Below the pieces are notes generated by a model. The model ran no database searches, had not been told where the DNA came from, and saw only the letters and a program-made list of their open reading frames with translations. From Mytilus californianus (lineage: Eukaryota; Mollusca; Bivalvia; Mytilida; Mytilidae), in NCBI RefSeq assembly GCF_021869535.1, contig NW_026262712.1, positions 49,148,884 to 49,212,883 of the forward strand: a DNA stretch of 64,000 nucleotides, given 5' to 3'. The translations under genes were made by a program, and so were the position numbers. Below, piece by piece: positions 1 to 14,400 of this stretch. Position 1 is the stretch's first letter. Every line of letters starts with the position of its first letter.

Positions 1-420
1 TAGGATAACTATATTTGTTATATGGGTTCCTTGCAACGTCTACATGTCCATCAGACAGAGTTCACCTGACCTTGACCTCATTATTTGGATCAGTGATCAA
101 GGTTAAAGTTACTGATTAGGTCTGTTTCTCAGATACTATAAGCAGTAGGTCAACTATATTTGGTGTATGGAATCATTGTAAGGTGTACATGTCTGTCTTG
201 CAGGTATAATCTACCCTAGACCTCATTTTTATGGTTCATTGGTCAATGTTAAGTTTTATGTTTTGGTCTGTTTTTCAATTACCATAAGCAATATGGTCAA
301 CTATATTTTGTGTATAGTATAATTGTAAGGTGACCATGTCTGTCTGACAGGATTTATCTGTCCTTGACCACATTGTCATGGATCTTTAAAAATGTTAAGC
401 TTATGTGATACTTGTAGTAA
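1..420 (-). repeat. Tandem ~147-bp repeat array, cut by window start
   Basis: At least two and a half diverged units containing the phrases 'gaccttgacctcat', 'aactatatttggtgtatgg' and 'aaggtgtacatgtctgtc'. The same unit occurs in the opposite orientation seven times at 30120-31110, so this is the core of the same hairpin-ended element, with its GC-rich end beyond the left edge of the window. Confidence 0.75.
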
Positions 421-2262
421 AACCTATATCTTTAAGACTATCAACATAAAATCAATGGTCAGTAAAACAGGCCACACATTTCAGCATCTGAACTTTAATC
501 ATTTTACTTATAATTCTTACAAAATACTCAGGAAAATGCAACCACCCATATTTAATTAATTTGAGTTAATCCTATCCCCCCTCCAAAATTTTTTTGGAAC
601 AGCCCTTATTATAAACAGTCATACTTGAAGCTTGATGCCTAACTTCAGGAAGGTCTGATATGTAGTTCCCATGAAAAATGTGATGAATATTGCATTAGAC
701 AGATATGTAAATTGGTGTAACTCCTCCTTTGGAGCAGGGGTATTAAAAAGACTTAAAGTTTAACAAGTACAAATTGCAAAGAATTTTTATCAGTCTTTGT
801 GAAATGCACTTTCAAGTTCACAAGTCAATTCTTTTTTTAACTTCCTTTGAGAAAAGAAGCAGTTTAAAAACTGTTATTTCTAATAAATTGCTGTGCCAGG
901 ATAAGTCTTGTCGTATGCATTTTGAAATTATTACAAGAATTAAATTGCATTGTGTAAAAGGCATTAAACATGTTAAAACAGAGGTTAGTAAATGGACCTG
1001 CAGAAAAACTAGCATTACGATATCCTTACCAGTAATTGTAATGTCTGTTCCAAAAAAAAAATAATTTGGACCCAGGGAGGCCAACTTAAATTTGCCACTA
1101 TTGGTGGGTGTGAGATATTATGTTGTTCAAGTTTAAAATGTATGCATGTTTCCAAAATTTATTTTATGTGTGGTAACCGTAAATTCAGAAATTATTGCAT
1201 GCATTTATTATTGCGATTTTTAAAGAATGAATAAAAATGCGAGCTAAATTATTGCGATTTTAGAAAAAGTTACATGCACATATATGTATAAGATATCAGA
1301 ATGCAAGTTCTTATTATTGCGATACTCAAGGAATGGCATTATACGCATTAATATAAACCTCGCAATAATTTCTGAATTTACAGTACTCTATTTTTAAAGT
1401 GCCTCTGTAAACAATGCTCTCCTGTCTTTAATGGGCTCATAAAATTGCCTTAAATTTGAAAGCTAAAATCCCATAATTCTGGAATAGAAAATCAGAAAAT
1501 TTACAATATCAAAAGGGGTCATACATTCAAACACCATTGTAAATGTAAACTGAGCTAAGTATACTCCAGCCAGTTCCAACATGTGAACATTTGCCTTAAT
1601 TTGACTGTACAAGTTTATCTGGAGTGACAATTTGGAAAATTTTCAAAAGCAAATTATAGCTAACTAGTACAAATAAAAAAAAGAGTGTCAAATTTCAAGT
1701 AAATCATGCTAAATACACTAGCTAGTGTTTGCAACATATGAGAAATTGACTTAAATCTGTTGGTTAATGTCCCATATATCTGGAATGACAAAAAGAATAT
1801 TTACCAATCCTTACTACACCTTAAAACTTCAAGCTAATTGATTCAAACATACTCAAATTGGTTGGTGATATGTTACAAGTTGCCTTAAATCTGACACATA
1901 GTCACATAAATATGGTACAAAAAACAGAGAAAAAAATAAAATCAAACGGTGAATCCAGAGAGAACTTTGAACCTTTGGCAGGACAACTGGCAATCCTAGT
2001 CAATTAAGGTTGGGGTTTGACCTCACAACCTCAGTGTTACCAAGCTTCCATGAAATATTATCAAAGTATTCTATAGTTATTGTATGACATGTGGAAGGAT
2101 GGACAGAAGGAATAATTCTTGAAATCAAGCTTTTGAAAGTTAAACTTTGTTGAATGGGAGAAAAAAAATGGCAGATGAGCAGAACAACCATTAATTGCTT
2201 TACTATAAATGGCCATGACAAATACAAAGTATGTAAAAACTTATTTTATTTAGGATTTCAAA
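421..2262. other. 3' flank of ERGIC2, AT-rich, no gene seen
   Basis: No coding signal that I can support. The stretch 1400-1950 has loosely repeated phrases around 'cttaaatttgaaagc' and 'ccatatatctggaatgac', probably a decayed tandem element. A separate MITE sits at 1176-1385. A minus-strand AATAAA (plus 2245-2250) lies only about 13 bases past the ERGIC2 stop and could serve as a polyadenylation signal, but the short spacing makes this uncertain. Confidence 0.5.
1176..1385. mobile_element. Short TIR element (MITE), TA target site
   Basis: The left end reads CCGTAAATTCAGAAATTATTGC and the right end is its inverse, GCAATAATTTCTGAATTTAC, flanked by TA. The body is about 205 bases with repeated 'attattgcgat'. 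A second copy with the same ends lies at 46106-46311. TA duplication and length fit a Tc1/mariner-type MITE; no transposase is present. Confidence 0.75.
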
Positions 2263-2441
2263 TCAGGTGCCAGATTGTAATAAATTAACTTTTGGTGAAT
2301 TGTTAAAACTGCTTTCATCTGTCAATGATTGTGTGAAAATTTGTGAGGATGGTGAAGAACTGTCACTTTCTTTATATTTTCCTAAATGAAATCTGCAGCA
2401 TATAATATCAGCTAAGAATCCACTCCAGTTTCGCATCATAC
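2263..2441 (-). CDS. ERGIC2: ERGIC2 coding exon 10 (C-terminus and stop)
   Basis: The acceptor is TTACAG. It encodes MMRNWSGFLADIICCRFHLG followed by KYKESDSSSPSSQIFTQ and a serine/asparagine-rich tail ending QSGT. 'IICCRF' and 'LG.YK' match the vertebrate cytosolic tail. The stop TGA occupies 2263-2265. Confidence 0.9.
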
Positions 2442-5400
2442 CTGTAAATAAACATTTTAATATACTTTTAATTATGTGAATTCATGTAGAACTATGAAAA
2501 TTTTAAACCTTGGTTTTATTCTTATTTTTCCTTTCAAAGGTTTTTACATTTTGGCAAAAACAACATCCTTATTTCACATTGTTTGTAACCAGAAGTTAAA
2601 ACCTTAAACTGAGAATGTACTTATTTCACACTTTTAAATTCTGTGAACTATAAAATCAGCGTTAAACCCCTTATTTGGTATATAAAACACATGCTTAACT
2701 ATTTTTGGCAACTGCAAATTATCTTTTAAAATCCTTATATCTTTGGTAATCTCTTTACCTCTTTGAAGTTAAAAACAATAAAAAAGCTTGATTTTATGGT
2801 TAATAGTTATTTGTATGTTATTTATAGTATATTAAATTGACTTGATTTTATGACCTTCTAATATATATATATATATCTATTACACAACTATTTTGTTATT
2901 TGTAATATTTATTGTTTCCAAATTTAAAGCTGCTTAGATTGCAGTTTCCATTTCTTTTATATGTACATTTTTTTCTAGTATATGTAAATAAACTCATCAT
3001 AGATACCAGGATTGAAATTTTGTATTTGCGCCAAACGCGCGTTTCGTCTACAAAAGACTCATCAGTGACGCTTGAATCAAAAAAAGTTAAAAGGCTAAAT
3101 AAAGTACGAAGTTGAAGAGCATTGAGGACCAAAAATTCTAAAAAGTTTTGCCAAATACAGCTAAGGTAACCTATTCCTGAGGTAGAAAAGCCTTAGTATT
3201 TCAAAAATTCAAAATGAGGTGGATATTTTTTCTTTGTTAAATGGTGTAGACTTTAGACTGATTTTTAAGATGTTCAGTTTCCCTCTGGAGTATTGCTATT
3301 GCTAAGCAGCCTTTTTGTAAACTAAATATACAATTTTCTTTAATAACCTAACTATCTATAGTACCTACACTAATGAAGTTACCATAATGCACAATTACCT
3401 GCGACTGAAAATACACCACCTATAATGCCACACAGTCTGACCAAAAACTGCCATATTGGTTGGTGCTGTTCTCGTACTCGAATTTTCAATGAATTTAAAT
3501 CGTATTTATAAAATATTCCTGAGATTCCATGGCTTCCTTTAGCGTGATTTATTGTTCTATTCTGAAAAGGAAAACAGAACGCATCAAGAGATTTACACAA
3601 CACCAGTGAATTTCTAAAAGGTTAAAGGACAGACACTGAGTAATTTCCTTACCTTTTCCTTGAAAATTACATTTTAAAAAGCAGATGTTCCCATCTTGCA
3701 ACCAGTCTTGATATCATTGGAACAGATTTAATAGTTATTATACACTGATCAAGGTAATGGGAGTGAGGTTGTTAAATACTTCTAAACTAGTTTAACCCTG
3801 CAACGTAATTAAACTAGAGGCTCTAAAGAGCCTGTGTTGCTCACCTGTATTTACTGATGCTTTGGAAATCATGTAAAATAAGGTTAAAATCATAATTAAT
3901 AGTATTAGATATTAGATATTATAATGATATCTAAGATAATAACAAAAAACTGCAAAATTTCTGTAAAATTACTAACTCAGGGCAGCAACCCAATAACGGG
4001 TTGTCGGATTCGTCTGAAAATTTCAAGGCAGATAAATCTCAATCTGTTGAACATTTTTGTCACCTGTAAGATTTGCTCTAAATGCTTTAGTTTCAGAGAT
4101 ATAAACCAAAAACTGCATTTTACCCCTATGTTCTATTTTTAACCAAGTCGGCCATGATGGTTGGAAGGCGGGGTCATCAGACAAATTTTTTAAACTAGAT
4201 ATCCTAATAATGATTATGGCCAAGTATGGTTAAATTTGTCTCAGTAGTTTCAGAGAAGAAGATGTTTGTAAAAGTTAACAAAAATTTATGAAAAATTGTT
4301 AAAAATTGACTATAAAGGGCAATAACTCCTAAAAGGGTTGACTGACAATTTTGGTCATGACAACGTATTTGTAGATCCTACTTTGCTGAACGTTATTGCT
4401 TTTTACAGTTTATCTCTATCTATAATAATATTCAAGATAATAACCAAAAACTGCAAAATTTCCTTAAAATTACCAATTCAGGGGCAGCAACCCAACAACA
4501 GGTTGTCAGATTTGTCTGAAAATTTCAGGGCAGATAGATCTTGACCTGATAATCAGTTTTACTCAAATCAGATTTACTCTAAATGCTTTGGTTTCCGAGA
4601 TATAAGCCAAAATCTACATTTTCCCCCTATGTTCTATTTTTAGCCATGGCGGCTATCTTGGTAGGTTGGCGGGGTCATCGGATACATTTTTTAAAATAGA
4701 TACCCTAATGATGATTGTGGCCAAGTTTGGTTAAATTTGGCCCAGTGGTTTCAGAGGAGAAGATTTTTGTAAAAAGCTAACGACGACGGACGACGGACGA
4801 CGGACACCAAGTGATGAGAAAAGCTCACTTGGCCCTTCGGGCCAGGTGAGCTAAAAATGAATTTTTGTCAGTATTTGTCATTGTCTTTTCAGGTTTCTGT
4901 TCTGGTTGGAGGTAGGTTGTTTCTGTTGAATTCATTCATAAAATTGCATTGGTTATACTGAGGGCTGTTCCAAACTTAACATATGGTTAGGGTACCTGTC
5001 CATTGTAGGTTACATGTCTATTTTGTAAACTTGTGTTATTGAGTTGATGCCTGATTGTTGAGTTTATTCACATCTTTGTTAAAATGTAGTAGGTCTTAAA
5101 TAGACAACTTTTATTGTAAAAACCTTATCTCAGCTCTTTAGACAGAAAATAGCAATTTTTGCTCAATGATTTTATGGTGTTAATAAAGATCTAGTTTTCA
5201 ATCCATAATTTCTGAGATTTTTCTATAAATGAATTTGTTGAAAAATAAGAAGCTACTTCTCCTTGTTAAAAAACTCATTTTGAAAATTGATGACCAAGTT
5301 TTTTTAGTTTTTTTTTAACTTTGAAGTTCAAAGGAGATAACTAACATTACAAGTTCAATAAATTTGTATTAAAACTATATCTTGATCAGGTCTAAAAATG

Positions 5401-8400
5401 GAAAATATTTTAGTCCATTTATTGATTAAAATAAAATAAAAGATATATTTTGGTTTATTAATCCTGCCATTTCAAATTCTGAAGCATTCTAGGTACTGTG
5501 GATTCATTTAATTTCATGGATATCAATTTTCATGGATTAAGGAAACTTTGTATTTTCATGGTTTTAAAAAAGTCTGCATAGAAGCCTATTGAAAATTTGT
5601 ATTTCGTTGAACATTTAAATTCGTGGTTAACATCTACAAAAGAAATCCACAAATAAATGGGGAATGTGTCCATGGGACACAGATGATGCCCCCGCTTGCA
5701 TATCATATAAAGTTATAAAGGGACATAGCTGAAGAACGGTAAAAGTGACACTACCCAAATTTGTACTTGATCTGAGTTTTGTGGTAATAAGTATTGTGTA
5801 TAAGTTTCATAACATTTGGTTGAGGCAAATATAAGTCAGAGAACGGAAACCAAAAATTGAGCAATTTTCCTGTTTGTAAAGGGACATAACTCTAGAACAG
5901 TAAAAGTGACACCACCAAAATTCAAACTTGATCTGTGTTTCGTGGTAATAAGCATTGTGTATAAGTTTTATAACATTTGGTTGAGGCTAACTTAAGTTAG
6001 AGAATGGAAACGAAAAATTCAGCAATTTTTCCATTTTTAAAGGGGCATAACTCTAGAATGCACTACAAACCAGTAAAAGTCTGAAATGGCCTATATCTGT
6101 ACTCGACTGTACTGATTTTTACTCGACCAGTCTGAATTGGTCTGAAATTTACTTGATAATACTCGACTGTAGTCTGAACCATACTTAACAGTCTGAACTT
6201 GTACTCGACCCTTACTCGACCAGTACTTAACCATTTTATACGTGTCTGAACCATGCTCGACCTAGTCTGAACCATGCTCAACCTAGTCTGAACCATACTC
6301 GACCTAGTCTGAACCATACTCGACCTAGTCTGAACCATACTCGACCAAGTCTGAACCAACCTAGACCTATTTTTTGTATCTATCTATTGTATTTCATCAA
6401 TTTAGGAACTGTTTTTAACAACAGCTATTTCCCCTGGCTAGAAATTTGAACAACAATTTGAAATTAAAAATGTATTCAATATAGCGTTGAAACCAAAATT
6501 TCACAATAAACATAATATAACTTCATCACCATATTCATCAACACTTATATACCTACATATATATCACCTTTAAAATAAAAATAAAACAAGCCGATCAAAT
6601 AATCTCAAAACTGAATTGTGACTTATATTTTCAATGTTATTCAAAATTTTTTGAATGTTTCAGATATATTTTATGGTTACTGGACAATTTTCACCATTAA
6701 CTTAAGCCTTGTATAGATTTATGGTGTCAGTTGAGTTTAGCTAATAATGCAGTGAACATTTTTTTTATTAAAATATATATAAAATAGCATATAAAGCAAC
6801 TTAATAAATTTAAAAAATGACACCTTTGTTTTGTTAAACCAAGAATTTAATATAATCATGATAATAGAACTTCCACAGTAATCATGTGGTAAACTTTTAA
6901 AAAGGGAAATGTGTTTCAAAGTTACAGCAAAAATTTATTTCAATTAAATTTAAATAATTTTTGTCAAAATTAAAGACATGGCATACAAGAAGCACTTTAA
7001 TAAGGTTTAATTACCTCAGTACATGTGTGTTTTACAGGTAAAAAGAAAGCCCTATTTTTCTTAAACTCGTGTATTACTTATCTAGTGAATTCAAAAGGCC
7101 TTGCGATTTAAGTTTCACAGGATGTTGCAATTTTGAATGAATGTTATTTAGAATTTAATACTCTCTGACCAGGTGTGATCTTTTTTCACGAGTTTGCCCC
7201 AAGCAGGAGGTATTACTTTATACTTCACCACTAATCAGAAGAACAATTTTATTAATTTCTTTTAATTTTTATCCCTTTTTGATATATATTGTATATAATA
7301 TATCCCAAATTATAATAATAGATATATTTCTAAAATAAGGTTAAACAATTTCAGTGATTTTCTTGGCTGTTGTTACCTCATTAAAAAGATAATTATATAA
7401 CTATTGTACATTTTTTGTATGTAACCATGAAACCTATGTAGTTTTTATTTAGGAATTTAGGAAAATTAATTTAAAAAAAGAACCACATGCCAAACAAGAA
7501 GCACCTTAATAGGGTTTAATTACCTTCAGTATAGGTGTGGTTTTTAGGTAAAAGAAAATCTTTTTTTAACAAAACTCTAAAACTTTAAAATTAATATAAT
7601 TAAATTATTATATAAGATAATTTGATTTAACTATCTCTATTCGATAAATCTGAGAATCATGTAAGAATGTAAAAATCTGTTTTTATAATATATCTTAATT
7701 TTATTGTGGCTGTTGTCATGTCAGTTAAAAAGAAATTTATTTTAACAGTTAAAATTAAGAAAAAGTAGAGATTATTTGGTCAAGTATGGTTCAGACTGGT
7801 CGAGTATTGTTCAGACCTTTGGTCGAGTATGGTTTAGACTGAAAAAAATAGGTCGAGTACAGGTCGAGAATGGGTTAAGACTGTTTCAGACTGGTCGAGT
7901 AATAGTTCAGACTATTTTCAATGGCAAAAATAAGAGTCAAGTACAAATCAGTACAGTCGAGTATGGTTAAGACTGGGGTCGAGTAATGTTGAGTAAAGTT
8001 CAGACCAATTCAGACTGGTCGAGTAAAAATCAGTACAGTCGAGTACAGATATAGGCCATTTCAGACTTTTACTGGTTTGTAGTGATGGTTAAAGTGATGC
8101 CACCAAAATTTAAACTTGATCTGTGTTTTGTGGTAATAAGCATTATGTATAAGTTTCATAACATTTGGTTGATGCAAACTAAAGTTAGAGAACGGAAACC
8201 AACTTTGGGAAGTACGTATGGACAAGGGTAAAACTTAATGCCCCTCCGCTATGGCGGGGGCATAAAAATGGTATCCCACTAATAATAATGAATCCACAAT
8301 TATATTTAAAAGCTTACATGAAAACATAATGACTGGCTAAAAATGTCCTAAATAACTTAAGTTTAATCAATAATTCTACAATATTTTCATTTTGGGGTAC

Positions 8401-11400
8401 AAACAATAAAATTATCCATAGTCCTTCAGATTCTGAAACGGCAAATTGATTAATTACCTAAATAACTTCATACTGGAGAATTTTTCTATATGTACATTAG
8501 CATTTGAAAAGGACTTAATATTTTATTATATTAATTGATAATTTACCCTTTCTGTAACTGCATACTGGTATGTATCAACATTAGCTCTGTATGTTCTAAC
8601 TTCTGTGGGTACTACTTGTATAAAATACTGGAATAAATGATAATCTGCAAAAAGAAATGTATTATGTTGCAATGTATATACCAATATACCACATTATATA
8701 AATTTGCAATAGAATATATTTAAAGTAGGGATGTCAACTCGGTGAAGATTTACTAATCGAGTACTCATTGGATTTACCGAGCGATACTCGAGTACTCGCT
8801 CAGGAAAAACATCTACAAAATGGAAATACAAAATTATACCCATTTTACGTATGTGGGACGTTGTCTTATGGACGTAAAACCCTCAACATTATTACCCAGG
8901 ACTAGATAATAGTCCCAGGAATTTTATACCATAATTAATAGCTCATTTACTACATATACTAATTATGTAAACTGGCAATGATCTAATCAATTAATTAATA
9001 AAAATCTATAGAAAAATGATTACTCAAACAATAGTATTTGGGAATCGTAAAAAACACATTTAATGATCACCAAAGGGGTGATGATTAGAACTTACTGATG
9101 CCTTTAACTCGAGGGCAGACACAGGGTGCAACGAATTTGTTCTTATTTAGAAATATTATCTTGTCAGCTTTTCTGTGACGAGTCGATTTCTCAGCTTTGT
9201 TACACAACTAACAGTCCTGCTGATGAAAATATTTGCTCTGACGGTACAGAGGTGGTGGAATGACTAAGACACGATAAGCTAAAAGTGTAAGCCTTGGAAA
9301 GGTGCTTTTGTTCATAGCCTACCTATGCTCGGAGGAATTTTAAATGACAATTAAACGCAAACATTCGAAACGTATTTTAATTTTGATTAATTTTGATTAA
9401 TACTTAATTTCCCCGGAGGCGCTCTTAATAAAAATATTATTTCTTTAAGAAGGCAACAACATTCTAACAGGAAACCGATTAGTCGAGTATCATTTTGGTA
9501 TTCGATACTCTGTACTACCGAGCGATACTCGAGTACTCGAGTACTCGTTGACATCCCTAATTTATAGTTATTAATATAAAAATATGATGGTGTGGTATGA
9601 TTGCCAATGAGACACCTATCCACCAGATGCCAAATGATGTAGATGTAAGCAAATATAGGTCACCATAAAAACTAGTTCTCTTTTGGTAAAAATTATCTTT
9701 GTGTAAAAAAGAAACTTCTGTGAAATATTGCTCTTTCCTTTTGCACCTGAACAGTTTGATGTCATAAGTCCCCTCCAATGTCAATCATTAACATCAGACT
9801 TTTTCATCCTTTTTGTACGCTTTAGAATATTTTCAGATTAAACGTATGTGTTTTGTACGTTATTAAAATGTCTAATTTTCATTACTTAGATTGATTGATT
9901 GATTGCTGTTAACGCCATTTTCATCACTATTTTGCTATTTTGTGGGGGTCAATTTTATTGTTGGAGTGCCCTGAGAGAACCACCGACCTTCAGTAGTTGG
10001 ACTACTTAAACCCTGTTACATAGAAGCTTAGTATGTACTTATGAAAATGGTACTTATAAATGTAGCAATGATTTTAAACAGTTATGCCGCTTAACTTAAC
10101 TCTTCCTCCTTAACTTACTATCTTTGGTAATTTTTTCTTCTCCATCTAAAGGACTGACAACACCATGTACTATATCTCCAAATGATAAATGGTTTATACG
10201 ATGGGTATAATTCATCTCTGAAATAAATCATCGGAGTTAAGAAAAATTACAAATTTATACAGCAGTAATTATGTGTTAATTGTTAGATGATTACAATTAA
10301 CAGAATAAATGTATATTCAGATAGTATATAAAATACTATGGAAAAGTTTGTCTCTCGTCTGGGCTAGAAAAAGTCAAGAGATTCAATTTATTTTTAGATC
10401 ATAATAAAATCAATTATATAGTTGTTGCTGTAATATATGAAGGTTTGAGTAATCACAAAAATGCCCAACCATTTAGCCTGAGAGAACATGATTTATTTAT
10501 TAGTTGTAATTGGATTTGAAACTACAAATGTAGCTTTCAGTATCTGTGCATGCTCTTATATCGGTGCTTTGTTTTTTTTTACGTTTGTTGTTTTTGTGCT
10601 TCGTATCGATCTTTTGAGTTAAGGCAAATGCAATGTCTTTTCTTAAAATTGTTTTGTTATGAAATTGGCTGTGTTTTTTCTCTGAATTGTTTCACATTTT
10701 TTATGTCAGGGTTTTTCTCATTGTTGAAGGCCTTACGGTAGCCTATAATAGCTAATATCCACCTCATTTGAACACTGGTGGATAGTTGTCTTATTGGCAA
10801 TCATACCACATCTCCTTATTTATATCTTTAACCTCTTCAACATATTTTATGGCCTGTCTCAAGTAAGAATTTTGTCTCAGATTTTTTCTAGTTTATTGAG
10901 AATTTAAATATTGCTGTCTGATATTTGACAGTCTATGTTCATTCATTCCATACTTTTCTGGATTCAAGGCAATTCATAGCTCTCCACAGGTGTGTGCTTT
11001 AGTGGATTACTCGTCATTAATGAGGACTGCATGGCGCATATAGATGTGTTTTTTCAGCTATTCCTGTATTGTTGTGTTTCTGATTCATTAAATTTTACCT
11101 GTAAGCTCCATTTATTAACAATGTTTTATTAAAATAAATGTGCCATTTGTCTAGTCAATTTGTAAGTTTTAATCATTCTTTCTTACCATTATCTCCAATG
11201 TTAAATGAAATATGAGCATGACCACTTGGGAATACTGGTATTGATCTGTAAAGAATAAATATTCATGAAAAATGTATAGAAGCAATTGAAATAGTTAGTA
11301 ACAAGTTACACAAAGATGGTGCCCCTGCTGGCTTCTGTAACAGTGATGCCGCATGCCTTATATGACAAGGAAATGACAAAGTTCAACAACCTGTCATTTG

Positions 11401-14400
11401 TGGAAAATAAACAAATAAAAATTCTGACAAGATGAACACTTTTAGTATATGTACTAACACCCTAAAATGGTTGAAAACTGTTGGAGGAGTTTAATAGCTG
11501 AACAAACCACATACCTTATGTGGGACAGATGGTTGGGATGTAAAGGGATAAAACAATATGCTCCTACCTCCCATTTTGTAATGAGGGCATAATAAATTCA
11601 TCACTTTCGTACAAACATTTTAATGTTTATTGCAATTGGTTGCGATTATTTTCTAATTTCAAATAATTTGTCATCACTTACACCTACGTTTTTGAATAAA
11701 AACAAAAACAGAAAGGATGGGCAGAAAGATATCGCATTACCTTGAAAACCATTAATAAACTGATAAAAGTTGTATGTAAAATGTCCTGGGCAGTATAGTG
11801 GTATTTTGGAAGGAAATTCTTGCTCTACTGTTACAAATGTATTAAAAGTTTCTAAATGAAATCACTATTAGTGATCAATTACAAAAAGATGTATCCCCAA
11901 TTAGAACAAATCTATGATATGTATTTCTTTCAGTAAATGATGATTGGCTCCGGAAGTTAAGCTGTTGAATATTTTGAAAAATATCTTGAATCTACCCTGT
12001 CTTGAATGAAAATTTTGAAAACTTTCTAAAAAAAAAACATATATTTTCCCCTCATTACAAAATATAATATGTCTTACATCAACAAAAATAAAGAATTACA
12101 ATTTGTACTTTTAATATAAATCACCAAATAGGTAACATCTGCTTTATATTATTAAACACTTTTCAGCAGAGATGTAATAATATCAAAAAGTTATATGAGC
12201 TCACTTTAGTTCATCATGAGTAAATATAAGAAGTGAAAAAATACTAGATTTTGGGAACAATCTATCATATTAACATAAAATGTCATCACTGAAAACTGTT
12301 CAATAATTCATCAAAATGATTTGTTAGAAAAATCTAGTTATACTTGTTACATGTATTATCTCTTAAACTGCTACTCATCATGCTCATCAGCCCATGATTT
12401 CTGATTGATACACTGATTTGAAAACAGTATTCACTTAGAGATGGAATGGACTGATCTAATTTGAGATATACAATTATCAATAAGATTTACCTTTTTTTTA
12501 AATGGACTGCACTTCATAAAAGATATTTCATCTGGTTATTAAAAAAATGTCTTCTGATCTTGGACAAAAGTGTTGGAAATCCCAGATCCATGTTTAGTTA
12601 CTTAATGCAAATAAAATCTCCCCTTTCTGAGTCTTTTTCATTAATTATTTGAAGAAAAAAAAACCATTTTCTTCAAAAGTCTATTTTTCTTGACGAATTT
12701 AAAACAATTATGAAAGAAATACATTTGTTCATGACTTTTCCCTTGTAAATATTTTGGTAAAATCATTCATCAAGATAATTACATTTTTGTAAAATGGTGC
12801 AATTTAAGGTATAAATGTTGCAAAATAATAATGCACACTAACAACCTGATATGCCCTCCTTTAATGATTCCACAAAAGGTGAAACCATTATTTCATTTAA
12901 AACTTTTTGTATTTTAAGACTTAATTACTTTAGTGTTAGCACATATTTTCAACTCTTCGTCCAATCATTTGTTCAAATTTTCCTACTAAGTTTCATAGTA
13001 CATACTTTTTCATTATCAAGTCAAAGAAGACACTAATAAATCTATACCACAATTCAAATTTACCTGATTTGAAAATGGAGAGACTTTTGTGGGACAAACT
13101 ATTTTCCAGCTACATTTGCCTATTTTAAAATTGACTGGACTTTTAATGGGATAAACCCTTTTAAGACAGATTTCCCTTCTATTTCAAATGGACTTTTCTA
13201 TAACTGGCAAATAAGGCCTTTTTAATGATTTACTATAATTTCATACTGAAGTTATTATCTTGAAATATCAATTTTAATAAATTCCCATTTTCATGGGCAT
13301 ATCCCCTGTTACAACAACCATCACAGTCAAACAAAAGTGTTGAACAGTATTTTATGGTCAAAATTATTTCTACAAAAGTGAAAATAAATATGTTGTGGAC
13401 AAACTAAAGTTATCATCTGTAATTGTAAACAATTCATTTAAACATTCAAAGGAGGAGGTATGATAGAAGTCATTACTGATATTTGATTGATGTTGAAGCA
13501 GAATTTTTGGACAAAAATTCCCAAAAATTTCAAAAAACTTGCAAAAAATAAAAACTGAATATATTGGAGGGGATTCCTATGTCAGCCTTGTTAATGTTGT
13601 GACAATTTTTTTACAGGATATAATAGATATTTTTACATCTACATTCATTACATACTTTCCAGCAGTAATGTGAAAATTTCCTGCGACTTTGTTGACAATG
13701 AGAGTTCCATGAATACGACAGGCATCTGGACGGTGGGATGGTTTATCTTTCCTTAAAAAAAAGAAGAATATTACATTTTGAAAAAATATATTTACAAGAT
13801 CGTGTTTTTCCAACAACATTTTGTGATGCTTTCTTATGAAATATGTCTGAAGTATGTTTAGCAAATTAATCATTTTGCCCAACTACAACATTGCTCTACC
13901 TTGAAATGAAATCACTTGATCTGAAATACTAAAAATGTTAAGAGTTCAAAGTTTGAAATTCAATATTTATATAGTTAAATGATTTAAAGTCAAAGGAAAA
14001 AAAGTTGGTTTAATTTAGAGAAAGGTCCTTTTTTTCACAATTCATTTTTTAAAACACGAAATGATGTCATTTTCATCTGATGAACTAATGATGATTGTCT
14101 TTTATGAAATGGTTTGATTTTCTTCCATAGAACAGTTGTTACTCTGATTAAAGTGTTTTTAGAAAGATTTTTAAGGTGTTTTATTTTCACTTGTTTTTCC
14201 AATGATAAAGGTAATATTGGGAAAGTTTAATACTCAAAAGATTAATTCAACTAGATAAGTTCTCACATGAGTATTTGGCTATACCCAATCAGAAGAAAGC
14301 TTATCAGTTTTTGTTCTATGTCAGAAGGCTTGTTATTAAGTGTCTATTTTTAACATATAATTCCAATTTAAGCATGCATTACATATGTATCATGTATGAC

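Noticed and set aside
6063-6359. Frame encoding MVQTRSS repeats
   Set aside because: Direct translation of the subterminal repeats of the CACTA-like element; not a gene.
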